From NCBI RefSeq assembly GCF_013408985.1, contig NZ_JACBZT010000001.1:3720001-3784000 (forward strand): DNA of 64,000 nucleotides. The letters run 5' to 3'. This stretch comes from Petropleomorpha daqingensis. Lineage in GTDB: Bacteria; Actinomycetota; Actinomycetes; Mycobacteriales; Geodermatophilaceae. Made by a program: the position numbers and the translations under genes. Each line of letters begins with the position of its first letter. The first letter of the stretch is position 1. The notes beneath the pieces are model-generated. The model ran no database searches, had not been told where the DNA came from, and worked only from the letters and a program-made list of their open reading frames with translations. Below, in pieces: positions 1 through 7,906 of this stretch.

Positions 1-86
1 TCGAGGTGGCCGGCGCGACGCGGCGGCACCACAACAACACCCTGCGCGCCTTCGACAGCCTGCCGCTGCGCATGCACCTCGCCTGA
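1..86 (+). CDS. C-terminal end of an unidentified protein (cut by window edge)
   Basis: An open frame enters from the left edge and ends with TGA at 84-86. Only 27 residues are visible, with a His/Asn-rich stretch (RRHHNNTLRAFD), too little to assign a family. A strong hairpin starts four bases after the stop, which supports this being a real gene end rather than a chance frame. Confidence 0.5.
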   Translation, partial: EVAGATRRHHNNTLRAFDSLPLRMHLA

Positions 87-89
87 TCC

Positions 90-128
90 GGAGGCTGGGA
101 GCGCAGGTTTCCTGCGCTCCCGGCCTCC
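90..128. terminator. Hairpin terminator between convergent genes
   Basis: An 11-bp perfect stem (97-107 with 111-121, TTT loop) is extended by a second 6-bp stem (90-95 with 123-128) across a one-base bulge on each side. It lies between the stop of the left-edge gene and the stop of the minus-strand lipid kinase, so it can serve both. There is no T-tract, as is common in high-GC actinobacteria. Confidence 0.7.
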
Positions 129-130
129 GC

Positions 131-1459
131 TCAGCCGGTCGGGACCGTCGGGCGCGGCCGGGCCGCTGCGGCGCGCGGATCGCGGCCGGCGGCGATGACC
201 GCCAGGGACCGCAGCGCGGCCACCGCACCCACCGGCTCGATCGCCGACGGCGACGCGCCGTGGTGGTGCCGGTAGATGCGCACCCGCAGCGCCGCCGGCC
301 GGCTGCGGAAGTGCACCGGGGGCTCCAGGACGACGGCCTCGCCGTCGATGCCCGCGGGCACCGGCCCATCGGAGTCGACGGTGAACTCCGGCTCGGTGAA
401 CTGCCGCCAGGGCAGCGGCCCCCCGGGCCCTTCCGAGGCGGAGCTGCGGGGGTCGAGCACGGTGACCCCGAGCAGGCCGTCGGTCAGCGACGGGCGGCTG
501 CCGGCCCCCGCCGCTCCGCCGAGCCGGTACTGGCCGTTGGAGACCAGCACGACCGCGGCGCCCTTCTTGACCCGCCCACCCGGTGTGGTCCACCGCAGCG
601 GCGGGCAGTCGCTGGACGGGCTGACCACCATCGGGACCGTGGCCAGCAGGGTGCGGATCTTCCGCTGCCGGTAGCCGGCCTGCTGCACGGCCTCGGCGTA
701 GATGCCGAGCGACACGTTGTTCACGAACACCCGGCCGTTGACCTCGCCCAGGTCGACGACTCGTTCGCCGCCGTCGACGAAGGCGTCGAGCGCGCCGACG
801 ACGTCCTCCCGGTCGACCCCGAGGTCGAGCGCGAAGTGGTTGCGGGTCCCCGACGGGATGCAGGCGTAGGGCAGGCCGTGCTCGGCGGCGACGGCCGCGA
901 CGATCGCCTGCGAGCCGTCGCCGCCCGCCATCGCGAGCCCGTCGGCACCACCGGCGACCGCGTCGCGGACCAGCTCCTCGAGGTCGTCGCCGGGGTGCAG
1001 TTCGACCGTCGCGATGTCGCGGGCCTTCGCCTGCTCGACCAACCCGACGCGGGCCGCCTTCCCGTCGCCGGACCGCGGGTTGACGAACAGCACCGGCCGC
1101 TGCGGGGGCACGGCGTGGGGCAGCGCCACGTGGGTGTCGAAGGCGATGCGGGCACCGACGTGCCACACCAGCACCCCGAGGGCGAACAGCAGCAGCAGCC
1201 GCAGGAACCCGTCGTCGGCCAGCGCCCAGAACATGCCGGCCAGTGCGGCCAGGGCGAGGAGGATCGCGCCGGAGCGCGCCCAGCCCCGGCGGAGCACGGT
1301 CTCCCACGTCGCGCCGACGGCCAGCAGGCCGCCGCCGAGGAACACCAGGCCGCGGGGGAAGTCGTCGAACGCGGCGACGAGCGCGACGCCGAGCGTCCAC
1401 ACCGCTGCGGCGAGGGCGATCGCCGCGGCGGCACGGCGGCCCGTGGTCCTTCGGTGCAC
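131..1459 (-). CDS. Diacylglycerol kinase-family (YegS-like) lipid kinase with N-terminal membrane region
   Basis: Predicted to phosphorylate a lipid or sphingoid-like substrate at the membrane. The first ~105 residues hold about four hydrophobic segments (roughly 12-30, 37-50, 64-80, 86-104). A DAGK catalytic domain begins near residue 121 (FVNPRSGDGK), has the nucleotide-binding GGDGS at 179-183 and PSGTRNHFA at 202-210. At 442 aa it is longer than soluble YegS/DgkB (~300 aa) because of the membrane part. The GTG start has AGGAGG 8-9 bases upstream. The substrate cannot be read from sequence. Confidence 0.85.
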   Translation of the reverse strand: MHRRTTGRRAAAAIALAAAVWTLGVALVAAFDDFPRGLVFLGGGLLAVGATWETVLRRGWARSGAILLALAALAGMFWALADDGFLRLLLLFALGVLVWHVGARIAFDTHVALPHAVPPQRPVLFVNPRSGDGKAARVGLVEQAKARDIATVELHPGDDLEELVRDAVAGGADGLAMAGGDGSQAIVAAVAAEHGLPYACIPSGTRNHFALDLGVDREDVVGALDAFVDGGERVVDLGEVNGRVFVNNVSLGIYAEAVQQAGYRQRKIRTLLATVPMVVSPSSDCPPLRWTTPGGRVKKGAAVVLVSNGQYRLGGAAGAGSRPSLTDGLLGVTVLDPRSSASEGPGGPLPWRQFTEPEFTVDSDGPVPAGIDGEAVVLEPPVHFRSRPAALRVRIYRHHHGASPSAIEPVGAVAALRSLAVIAAGRDPRAAAARPRPTVPTG

Positions 1460-1548
1460 GGCTCACACCTCCTGGCCCCCGCGGGGAGGTGCCCGACGTT
1501 CCCGAGGACGGCGGCCCCCGTCAAGGGGCCGTCGTCACCGGTCGGGGC

Positions 1549-1755
1549 TCAGCAGGGAGTGGCCGGGCCGACCTCGGCGCACCCGTCGTCGACAGTGGTC
1601 AGCGGGCCGCCGGGGGAGGGCACCGACGAGTTCCGGGGCACGGCGACGAGGACGACGGCGACGGTGACCGCGGCCAGGACGGCGACGGCGAGCACGAGCA
1701 GGAGGCGGTGGGCGGCGGCCCAGGCGGCGGGGGAGGGGTGGACGGTGGTGGACAT
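1549..1755 (-). CDS. Small single-pass membrane protein, 68 aa
   Basis: The ATG at 1753-1755 is preceded by GAGGAG at good spacing. One hydrophobic helix covers about residues 17-39, followed by a short tail that ends in Cys and has two Cys in its last ten residues. It sits upstream of the lipid kinase on the same strand, about 90 bases away, and divergent from the LuxR regulator. I recognise no family; envelope-localised small protein is the most that can be said. Confidence 0.6.
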   Translation of the reverse strand: MSTTVHPSPAAWAAAHRLLLVLAVAVLAAVTVAVVLVAVPRNSSVPSPGGPLTTVDDGCAEVGPATPC

Positions 1756-1914
1756 CGCTGGCTCCTCGGCGGGACGGCGGGCCCGAGCGGACCCGCCGTC
1801 CACGCTCGCCACTGCCCGACCGGCGCGACATTCGCCTTCGGGCGTATTTCTCGCGGCGCCGAACCGGCCTACCGTCGTCGTCCAGTCCGGTGGAACCTGC
1901 CTTCCGGAGGCGCC

Positions 1915-2688
1915 ATGGACAGCGGCCACCTGCGGGAGAAGGACGCCGACCTCATGCTGCGGGTGATCGAGGAGAGCCTGCGGGATCCGCAGGGGCCGGC
2001 CATGCCGGATGCGCTGCTCATCGGCCTGCAGGAGCTGGTCCCGTGCGATCACGGGGTGAGCTACCAGCACCACCGGCCCGGGGCCCACGAGTGCCGGGTG
2101 ATCCACTGGGCCGACCCAGGCGGGCCCACGGGGGTGGAGTGGCCGGGGCGGTCACCGGCCGCCGAGCCGTTGTGGCAGCTCTGGCCGACGGCCATGTGCT
2201 CGTGGCCGCAGCGCGCCGGCGATCTGCGCACGGTCATCCACAGCGACGACTTCTACCCGACCGACCGGGCCTGGCGGGCGGACCCGCTGAGCGAGGTCAT
2301 GAGCGAGGTCCGGTACTCGATGATCGTGTCGCTGCCGGCGCCGCGCAGCGAGGCCCGCCGGCTGTGCTTCCAGCGCAGCGCGGACCCGGCCTTCACCGAG
2401 CGGGACCGGCAGGTGGTCGCGCTGCTGCGCCCGCACCTGCAGGAGATCTGGCTGGCCGCCGAGCAACGGCGGCGCGGCGTCCCGGACCTCACGCCGCGGG
2501 AGTGGGAGGTGCTGGAGCTGGCGGCGGCGGGGTTCGCGTTCGCCGAGATCGCCGCGCAGCTATACGTGTCGGTGGGCACCGTCCGCAAGCACATGGAGCA
2601 CGTGCGCGAGCGGCTCGGCGTGCACAGCGTGGCGGCCGCGGCAGCGATCGCGCTGCCGCGGCCGCCCGCTCAGCGCTCCCGCAGGTAG
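1915..2688 (+). CDS. LuxR-family transcriptional regulator
   Basis: A 257-aa regulator with an N-terminal sensor-like region of no clear family and a C-terminal LuxR/GerE helix-turn-helix at about residues 193-250: LTPREWEVLELAAAG, then FAEIAAQLYVSVGTVRKHMEHV, the usual recognition-helix pattern. There is no receiver Asp pocket, so it is not an obvious response regulator and may bind a ligand or partner directly. ATG chosen for the CCGGAGG ribosome site just upstream. It is divergent from the small membrane protein and convergent with the lipase gene. Confidence 0.85.
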   Translation: MDSGHLREKDADLMLRVIEESLRDPQGPAMPDALLIGLQELVPCDHGVSYQHHRPGAHECRVIHWADPGGPTGVEWPGRSPAAEPLWQLWPTAMCSWPQRAGDLRTVIHSDDFYPTDRAWRADPLSEVMSEVRYSMIVSLPAPRSEARRLCFQRSADPAFTERDRQVVALLRPHLQEIWLAAEQRRRGVPDLTPREWEVLELAAAGFAFAEIAAQLYVSVGTVRKHMEHVRERLGVHSVAAAAAIALPRPPAQRSRR

Positions 2689-2704
2689 GCCGCCGCCGTC
2701 GACT

Positions 2705-2744
2705 CGGAGTGCCACGGCGCGGTTTCTGCGCCCCTGGCACTCCG
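2705..2744. terminator. Bidirectional hairpin terminator
   Basis: A 10-bp stem (2705-2714 with 2735-2744) encloses an inner 5-bp stem (2716-2720 with 2728-2732). It lies between the stops of the convergent LuxR regulator and lipase genes. Confidence 0.7.
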
Positions 2745-2745
2745 T

Positions 2746-3510
2746 TCAGTCGTCGGGGAAGAGGACGCCGAGGCCGAGGCGGGTCGGACGGCGGAACGGC
2801 CGCCACGCGTCGGCCGGCTGGGCGAGCCGGTCGGCGACCACCCACAGCACGGCCGGATCGAGCCCCATGCCCAGGTGGCTCGCCCGGACGGCGATGTTCT
2901 CGCTGGTCGGCCCGGTCTCCTGCAGGCACGCCCGCCAGGGGACGACGCCGTCCCAGCGGGAGTAGATCGACGTGCTCGGCATCGGCAGCGCGCGGCGCAG
3001 CGGAGTCCGGGACGTCGACAGCCGCCGGGTCGAGTGCAGCGGCCGGTAGCGCTCGAACACCCGCGCGGCCGGCGAACCCGGCTCCGGCCGGGAAGCGGCG
3101 AACGGCGAGCCGAGGGTGATCACCTGCCGGACCTGGGCCGGCGCACGCAGCGCCAGCCGCCGGGCGTAGATGCCGCCGAGGCTCTGCCCGACGATGCTCA
3201 CCGGCGACCCGTGCTGCGCGTGCAGCCGCGCGAGCAGACGCGGCAGCTCGTCGACCACCTCCTGGGTCGGCCCGCGGTTGCGGCCCAGCTCCCAGCCGAC
3301 GACGGGATAGCCGAGACTGCGCAGCCAGCGGCGCAGCGTCCCGGTGGACAGGTCCGTCGCCCCCAGCCCCGGCAGCACCAGCACGGGGTGCCGGTCGCCG
3401 CGCGGGGCGAAGGCGAGCACCGGCAGGGCAGCGGCGAACGCGCCGGCGCTGGCGGCGGCGCGCAGCGGCTCGGTCGCCGCCAGCAGCCGGCGGTCGATCG
3501 GGCGGCTCAC
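2746..3510 (-). CDS. Small alpha/beta-hydrolase, lipase/esterase-like
   Basis: A 254-aa hydrolase with VLVLPGLG near residue 45, the nucleophile elbow VGQSLGG (Ser110), a candidate acid near SRWDG (about 187) and a candidate His at ASHLGMG (about 212). It is clearly homologous to the protein at 47347-48156: both share HPVLVLPGL, GRN.GPT, VRQVITLGSPF, TSIYS and ENIAV.ASHLG. The GTG start overlaps the TGA of the upstream small membrane protein gene (GTGA), which implies translational coupling. Lipase-type esterase of uncharacterised substrate is the best call; no signal peptide is evident. Confidence 0.8.
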   Translation of the reverse strand: MSRPIDRRLLAATEPLRAAASAGAFAAALPVLAFAPRGDRHPVLVLPGLGATDLSTGTLRRWLRSLGYPVVGWELGRNRGPTQEVVDELPRLLARLHAQHGSPVSIVGQSLGGIYARRLALRAPAQVRQVITLGSPFAASRPEPGSPAARVFERYRPLHSTRRLSTSRTPLRRALPMPSTSIYSRWDGVVPWRACLQETGPTSENIAVRASHLGMGLDPAVLWVVADRLAQPADAWRPFRRPTRLGLGVLFPDD

Positions 3511-3812
3511 TCGGTCGGCGGGAGCAGTCGGGGGAGGAACACCTCGTCGATCGGCCGGGGGCCGATGTACTGCCGGCAGGTGCACGGCACCCAGGTGTGG
3601 CCCGCGAAGCGACCGCGACGGTCGAAGGTCTCGCGGCGCAGTTCGGCGTAGCAGGTCGAGGTCTCGGTGTCGTGCTGGCTCAGGGGGTGCCCGCAACCGC
3701 AGATCGGGGTCACCGGCGGGGGCGGCCCGGTCGGGCGGCGACGCGACAGCCGCCCGCCCACGAAGCCCGCGGCCAGCAGCGCCGCACCCACCACCAGGGT
3801 GATTGGTTCCAC
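3507..3812 (-). CDS. Small membrane-anchored Cys-rich protein
   Basis: A 101-aa protein with one N-terminal hydrophobic segment (about 3-20) followed by a positively charged stretch and a Cys/His-rich region: CGCGHPLSQHDTE, a middle Cys, then CTCRQYIGPRP. The Cys pattern suggests a zinc-ribbon-like metal site, but I recognise no named family. GTG start with GGAGGAGGG upstream. Its stop overlaps the lipase start by four bases, so the two are probably made together. Confidence 0.65.
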   Translation of the reverse strand: MEPITLVVGAALLAAGFVGGRLSRRRPTGPPPPVTPICGCGHPLSQHDTETSTCYAELRRETFDRRGRFAGHTWVPCTCRQYIGPRPIDEVFLPRLLPPTE

Positions 3813-3931
3813 CGGTGTCCCTCCTCCTCGCTCGCGTCCGACGGTAGCGCCGAGGAGCCCCGCGTGGAGCGGCGTCCCACCGACGACCCCCAGGCGGACC
3901 GATCTCGTCCGAAATTCCTCGTCCGGCGGGA

Positions 3932-4237
3932 TTGATCGCTTGTGAGGTGGGGCACAGCACTCCCGTGGAGAGCTACGCCGTCGGGTTCGCGCGACCCGAC
4001 CGCCGGTCCTGGGGGAGGCCGGTCGAGGACACCCGGCCCTGGCACGCAGTCGCGGCCCACCGGCCGCCGGACGAGCTGGACGGGGAGGTGGAGCTCGCGG
4101 TCTGCGGGGCCATCGTGCAGGTGTGGGGATCGCAGCACTGGGAGCGCGTCGGCGTCGGCCGCACCGCGTGCCCGGACTGCGTGCGCATCACCGCCGTCGT
4201 GCCGGTGCTCACGAAGACGCTGACGACCGCGAGCTGA
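3932..4237 (+). CDS. Hypothetical small protein with a CPDC-type motif
   Basis: An open frame of 101 codons from TTG at 3932, or about 90 from an in-frame GTG at 3965. It reads as a real soluble protein (VCGAIVQVWGSQHWERVGVG then TACPDCVRI), with three Cys that could form a small metal or redox site. I do not recognise the family. It faces the acyl-CoA dehydrogenase, with stops only eight bases apart. The start is uncertain; GTG 3965 follows a GAGGTGGGG stretch at long spacing. Confidence 0.55.
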   Translation: MIACEVGHSTPVESYAVGFARPDRRSWGRPVEDTRPWHAVAAHRPPDELDGEVELAVCGAIVQVWGSQHWERVGVGRTACPDCVRITAVVPVLTKTLTTAS

Positions 4238-4244
4238 CGCGCGG

Positions 4245-5429
4245 TCAGCGGCGGTCGGGGCGCCGTCCGCTGATCGCCGACAGGCCGGTGATCTCCCGGC
4301 CGACGATGAGGGCCTGCACGGAGTCGGTGCCCTCGAAGGTGAACACCGCCTCCATGTCCGCGTGGTGCCGGGCGACGTGGTGCTCGAGCAGGATCCCGTC
4401 GCCGCCGAGGATGTCGCGCGCGTCGGCGACGATCGCCCGCGCTTTCGCGGCGTGGTTCATCTTCGCCATCGAGGCCATCGCCGCGGTCATCCGGCCCTCG
4501 TCGGCGAGCTTCGACAGCCGCCAGCACATGAGCTGCATCGCGGTGATCTCCGCCAGCATCCGGGCCAGCTTGTCCTGCACCAGCTGGTAGCCGGCGATCG
4601 GCTGCCCGAACTGCTCGCGCTCCAGGGCGTGCGCCAGGGCCAGCTCGTAGGACGCCGTCGCCAGGCCGAGGGCACGCCAGGCGACGGTGTACCGGGTGCG
4701 GTCGAGCACCGTCGAGACGTCCTTGAACGAGCGGCAGTTCTCCAGCCTGTTCTCGGCCGGCACCCGGACGTCGTCGAGGGTGATCTCGGCCTGCCACACC
4801 GCCCGCAGCGCCGTCTTCCCGGTCATCACCGTCGCCGTGTAGCCCGGGGTGCCCTTCTCGACGACGTACCCGCCGACGTTCCCCTCCTCGTCGCGGGCCC
4901 AGATGAGCACGTAGTCGGCGATCGACCCGTTGCCGATCCACTTCTTCTGGCCGTTCAGGACGTAGGAGTCGCCGTCCCGGCGGGCCGAGGTCTCCAGGCC
5001 GACGGCGTCGGAGCCGTGCCGCGGCTCGGTGAGCCCGAACGCGCCGATCTTCTCCAGCCGAGCCATCTGCGGCAGCCAGCGCTCCCGCTGCTCCGCCGAG
5101 CCCAGCATCGCGATCGACTGCATCGCCAGGAAGCTGTGCACCCCGTAGAAGGTGCCGATGCTGCCGTCGGCGCGCGCCCACTCGGCGGCGACGAGACCGG
5201 CGGCGACCGCGCTCATGCCCGGCGACCCGTAGCCCTCGACGGTGCCGCCGGAGATGCCCAGCTCCGCGATCTTCGGCACCAGCTCGAAGGGGAACTGCGC
5301 GCGCTCCCAGTAGTCGTTGATCCGCGGGGTGACCTCCTGCTCGCAGAAGGCGCGCACCCGGTCGCGGATCGCGATCTCGTCGGGTTCCAGCAGGTCCTCG
5401 AAGGCGTAGAAGTCGGTCGGCGAGGTCAC
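4245..5429 (-). CDS. Acyl-CoA dehydrogenase, glutaryl-CoA dehydrogenase-like
   Basis: A 394-aa flavoprotein that should oxidise an acyl-CoA to the enoyl-CoA and pass electrons to ETF; glutaryl-CoA dehydrogenases also decarboxylate. It has GAFGLTEPRHGSDA (FAD region), QKKWIGNGSIADY, and FEGTDSVQALIVGREITG, where the Glu matches the catalytic base of the GCDH branch. GTG start. It stands alone, with no ETF or glutarate genes nearby, so the substrate is inferred from similarity only. It diverges from the DUF1326 gene across 113 bases. Confidence 0.85.
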   Translation of the reverse strand: MTSPTDFYAFEDLLEPDEIAIRDRVRAFCEQEVTPRINDYWERAQFPFELVPKIAELGISGGTVEGYGSPGMSAVAAGLVAAEWARADGSIGTFYGVHSFLAMQSIAMLGSAEQRERWLPQMARLEKIGAFGLTEPRHGSDAVGLETSARRDGDSYVLNGQKKWIGNGSIADYVLIWARDEEGNVGGYVVEKGTPGYTATVMTGKTALRAVWQAEITLDDVRVPAENRLENCRSFKDVSTVLDRTRYTVAWRALGLATASYELALAHALEREQFGQPIAGYQLVQDKLARMLAEITAMQLMCWRLSKLADEGRMTAAMASMAKMNHAAKARAIVADARDILGGDGILLEHHVARHHADMEAVFTFEGTDSVQALIVGREITGLSAISGRRPDRR

Positions 5430-5542
5430 GGCGCGACGCTAACGGGACACGGTCGGTGCCGCTCGTCGGTGATCACTTCCGGCGCCGTTGACCGGTCGGA
5501 GAGGGCGGGTCGACACTGACCGGCGCGCGGAAGGAGCCCGCC

Positions 5543-6145
5543 ATGTCGTGGAACCTGAAAGGCAGCTACGCGGAGACCTGCTCCTGCGAGCTGATGTGCC
5601 CGTGCAACACGTCGCTCGACCACGGCGCCACCTACGACTACTGCCGGGTGGTCCTCGCCTGGGACATCCGCGAGGGGCAGGTCGAGGGCACGGATGTCGG
5701 CGGCCGCCGGGTCGTGCTGATCGCCGACACCCCGAAGGTGATGACCGACGGCAACTGGCGGCTGGGCGTGTTCATCGACGACGGCGCGTCGGACGAGCAG
5801 TTCGACAAGCTCGTCCAGGTCTACGGCGGCCAGCTCGGCGGCCCGATGGCCGCGCTCGGCCCGCTGGTGGGGGAGATGCTCGGCGTGGAGCGGGCGCCGA
5901 TCACCATCTCCGGAGACGGGCTGCGGCACGGGGTGCGCGTCGGCGACGTCATCGACTTCGAGATCGAGGACATCGTCCCGTTCGGCAAGCCGGACGGGAC
6001 GCCGGTCCGCTTCGACGGCATGTTCCACCCCGTCGCCCCGAACCTGACGATGGCCGAGGCGAAGCGCTCGCGCATCGACGCCTTCGGCATCCGCTACGAG
6101 GGGAAGACCGGACTGTCCACGTCGGAGTTCAGCTGGGCCGCGTGA
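5543..6145 (+). CDS. DUF1326 domain protein
   Basis: A 200-aa DUF1326 protein recognised from its N-terminus (GSYAETCSCELMCPCN, four clustered Cys) and FRFDGMFHP-type C-terminal region. ATG start with AAGGAG upstream. The Cys cluster could bind metal or form disulfides. It is followed after four bases by a DUF2182 membrane protein, a pairing I know from other bacteria but without an established biochemical role. Confidence 0.85.
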   Translation: MSWNLKGSYAETCSCELMCPCNTSLDHGATYDYCRVVLAWDIREGQVEGTDVGGRRVVLIADTPKVMTDGNWRLGVFIDDGASDEQFDKLVQVYGGQLGGPMAALGPLVGEMLGVERAPITISGDGLRHGVRVGDVIDFEIEDIVPFGKPDGTPVRFDGMFHPVAPNLTMAEAKRSRIDAFGIRYEGKTGLSTSEFSWAA

Positions 6146-6149
6146 CGGC

Positions 6150-6968
6150 GTGAGCGCCCCGGCGCAGGCCCGGGCCGCCGGCGAGGGACTGGCCCCCGCC
6201 TTCGCCGCCGTGCGCGTGCGGCTCGGCCTCGTCGCGCTGCTGTTCGTCCTGGCCGCGGTCGGCTGGTGGTGGACGGTCCGCGAGATGCAGGGCATGGACG
6301 ACGGCCCGTGGACCGCCCTCGGCGCGCTCGGCTGGTTCCTCGGCGTCTGGGTCGTGATGATGGCCGCGATGATGTTCCCGTCGGTCGCGCCGACGGTGGC
6401 TCTCTACTCCCGCATGACCCGCTCGCGCGCGCCGCTGCAGCCGCTGGTCTTCGTCGCCGGCTACCTGCTCACGTGGGCCGTCGCCGGCCTCGTCGCCTTC
6501 GGAGCCGTGGCGCTGGTGAACGCGCTGGCCGGCGACGTGCTCGCCTGGGACCGCGCCGGCCGCTGGGTCGCCGGGACGACGCTGATCGTCGCCGCCGTGT
6601 ACGAGCTGACCCCGCTCAAGGACGTGTGCCTCGGCAAGTGCCGCAGCCCGCTCGGGCTGCTCCTCGGCTCGTGGCGCGACGGCCCGGCCGGCGCGCTGCG
6701 CATGGGCGCGAAGAACGGCGCCTGGTGCGTCGGCTGCTGCTGGGCGCTGATGGCGTCGCTGTTCGCGCTCGGGGTCATGAGCATCGTCTGGATGGCCGTC
6801 GTCGCCGGGATCATCGCCGTGGAGAAGACGCTGCCCTGGCGGCGGGTCGCGACCTACGGGACGACGGCGCTGCTGCTCGCGCTCGGCGTGCTGCTCCTCG
6901 TCGCGCCCGACGCCATCCCGGCGCTCACCGTGCCCGGCAGCGCCTCGATGACCGAGATGGCGCCCTAA
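6150..6968 (+). CDS. DUF2182 polytopic membrane protein
   Basis: A 272-aa membrane protein with about seven hydrophobic segments. It carries the family's VVMMAAMMFPS motif near residue 70 and Cys pairs in LKDVCLGKCRSP and GAWCVGCCWALM, which could bind metal. The GTG start lies four bases after the DUF1326 stop, so the two form an operon and probably act together in the membrane. The function of the pair is unknown. Confidence 0.85.
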   Translation: MSAPAQARAAGEGLAPAFAAVRVRLGLVALLFVLAAVGWWWTVREMQGMDDGPWTALGALGWFLGVWVVMMAAMMFPSVAPTVALYSRMTRSRAPLQPLVFVAGYLLTWAVAGLVAFGAVALVNALAGDVLAWDRAGRWVAGTTLIVAAVYELTPLKDVCLGKCRSPLGLLLGSWRDGPAGALRMGAKNGAWCVGCCWALMASLFALGVMSIVWMAVVAGIIAVEKTLPWRRVATYGTTALLLALGVLLLVAPDAIPALTVPGSASMTEMAP

Positions 6969-7240
6969 CCGGGGTCCGGCGGTGTCAGGCCGGCCCGTCG
7001 GCGGATGTCCGCGAGAGCATCCGCCGGGATGTCCTCGGGGGACACCGGCTGGAGGTCCTCCCGAGCGAACACACCGAGACCAGCGCCGGCCTGGGCGACC
7101 AGCAGCCCGCCGACGGGCAGGCTCTCCCCGACCATGCCGAACGGCGGATTGCCGTCCGCCTGGTCGTGGGCGTGCGGGAGTATCCGCACGTAGTCGCCCT
7201 GCTTCGGCGTGGGTCCCCCGCTGCCGCCCGGCTCGACCAC
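6965..7240 (-). CDS. Hypothetical protein, probably leaderless
   Basis: A 91-aa open frame with protein-like composition (YVRILPHAHDQADG, REDLQPVSPEDIPADAL). The GTG at 7238-7240 has no ribosome site, but TAGCCT, a good actinobacterial -10 box, lies seven bases upstream, so transcription would start at the GTG and the mRNA would be leaderless. It overlaps the DUF2182 stop by four bases from the opposite strand. No family recognised. Confidence 0.5.
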   Translation of the reverse strand: MVEPGGSGGPTPKQGDYVRILPHAHDQADGNPPFGMVGESLPVGGLLVAQAGAGLGVFAREDLQPVSPEDIPADALADIRRRAGLTPPDPG

Positions 7241-7296
7241 GTCGCGCAGGCTAACGGTCGCTCGCTGGGCCCGATGGCCGGCGCGTCGTCGACCGC

Positions 7297-7800
7297 CTAG
7301 GTGAGCAGACCGCGCAGGTAGGCGGCCTGGCCGGTGTGCTGCAGGTCGTCGGAGAGCACGCTCACCAGGCGGACGCCGAGGGTGACCGGCGGGTCCCAGC
7401 GCTCGTCGACGACCCGGTCGAGGTCGTCGTCCGAGAGCCCCCGCAGGAAGTCCTTCGACTGCTCGTGGACGGCGGCCGCGTAGTCGAGCAGCAGCTGCGG
7501 CGACTCGACGCGGACGGCGGCGACGTCGTCCGGACCGAAGCCGTAGCCGGTGGCGTCGTCGTCGAAGGGCAGGTCGAAGCGACGGGCCCAGCCGCCCGCC
7601 TTCCAGACCTGCTCCCGGCCGGCGACCTCGGCGACGTGGTCGTCCTGCACCCGGACCAGGTGCCACGCGAGCCAGGCGATGGTGTTCGCCTCGGGCCCGA
7701 CCCGGGCGGTGAGCTGCTCGGCGGTCAGCCCGTCGAGGGCGCGCTTCAGGGTGCCCTGGATCTGGTCGTAGGCGTAGAGCAGCAGGTCTCGGCTTCGCAT
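7297..7800 (-). CDS. DinB/DUF664 family protein
   Basis: A 167-aa protein of the DinB superfamily (DUF664 branch), a four-helix bundle related to mycothiol-dependent enzymes. The visible pattern is TIAWLAWHLVRVQDDHV, with a His for metal binding, and SDDLQHTGQAAYLRG near the C-terminus, with a second His. In actinobacteria such proteins are suspected thiol-dependent transferases or isomerases, but none of that is shown here. ATG at 7798-7800. It is divergent from the kinase gene. Confidence 0.75.
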   Translation of the reverse strand: MRSRDLLLYAYDQIQGTLKRALDGLTAEQLTARVGPEANTIAWLAWHLVRVQDDHVAEVAGREQVWKAGGWARRFDLPFDDDATGYGFGPDDVAAVRVESPQLLLDYAAAVHEQSKDFLRGLSDDDLDRVVDERWDPPVTLGVRLVSVLSDDLQHTGQAAYLRGLLT

Positions 7801-7906
7801 GCGCTGCCGCTACCCCCGGTGCGGTGCGGCGAACACCGGAGGGTGGACGACGGCCCCCGGAATGCCGACACTGCCCAGCACGGGTCGGCCGACGACGGGG
7901 ACGGGC

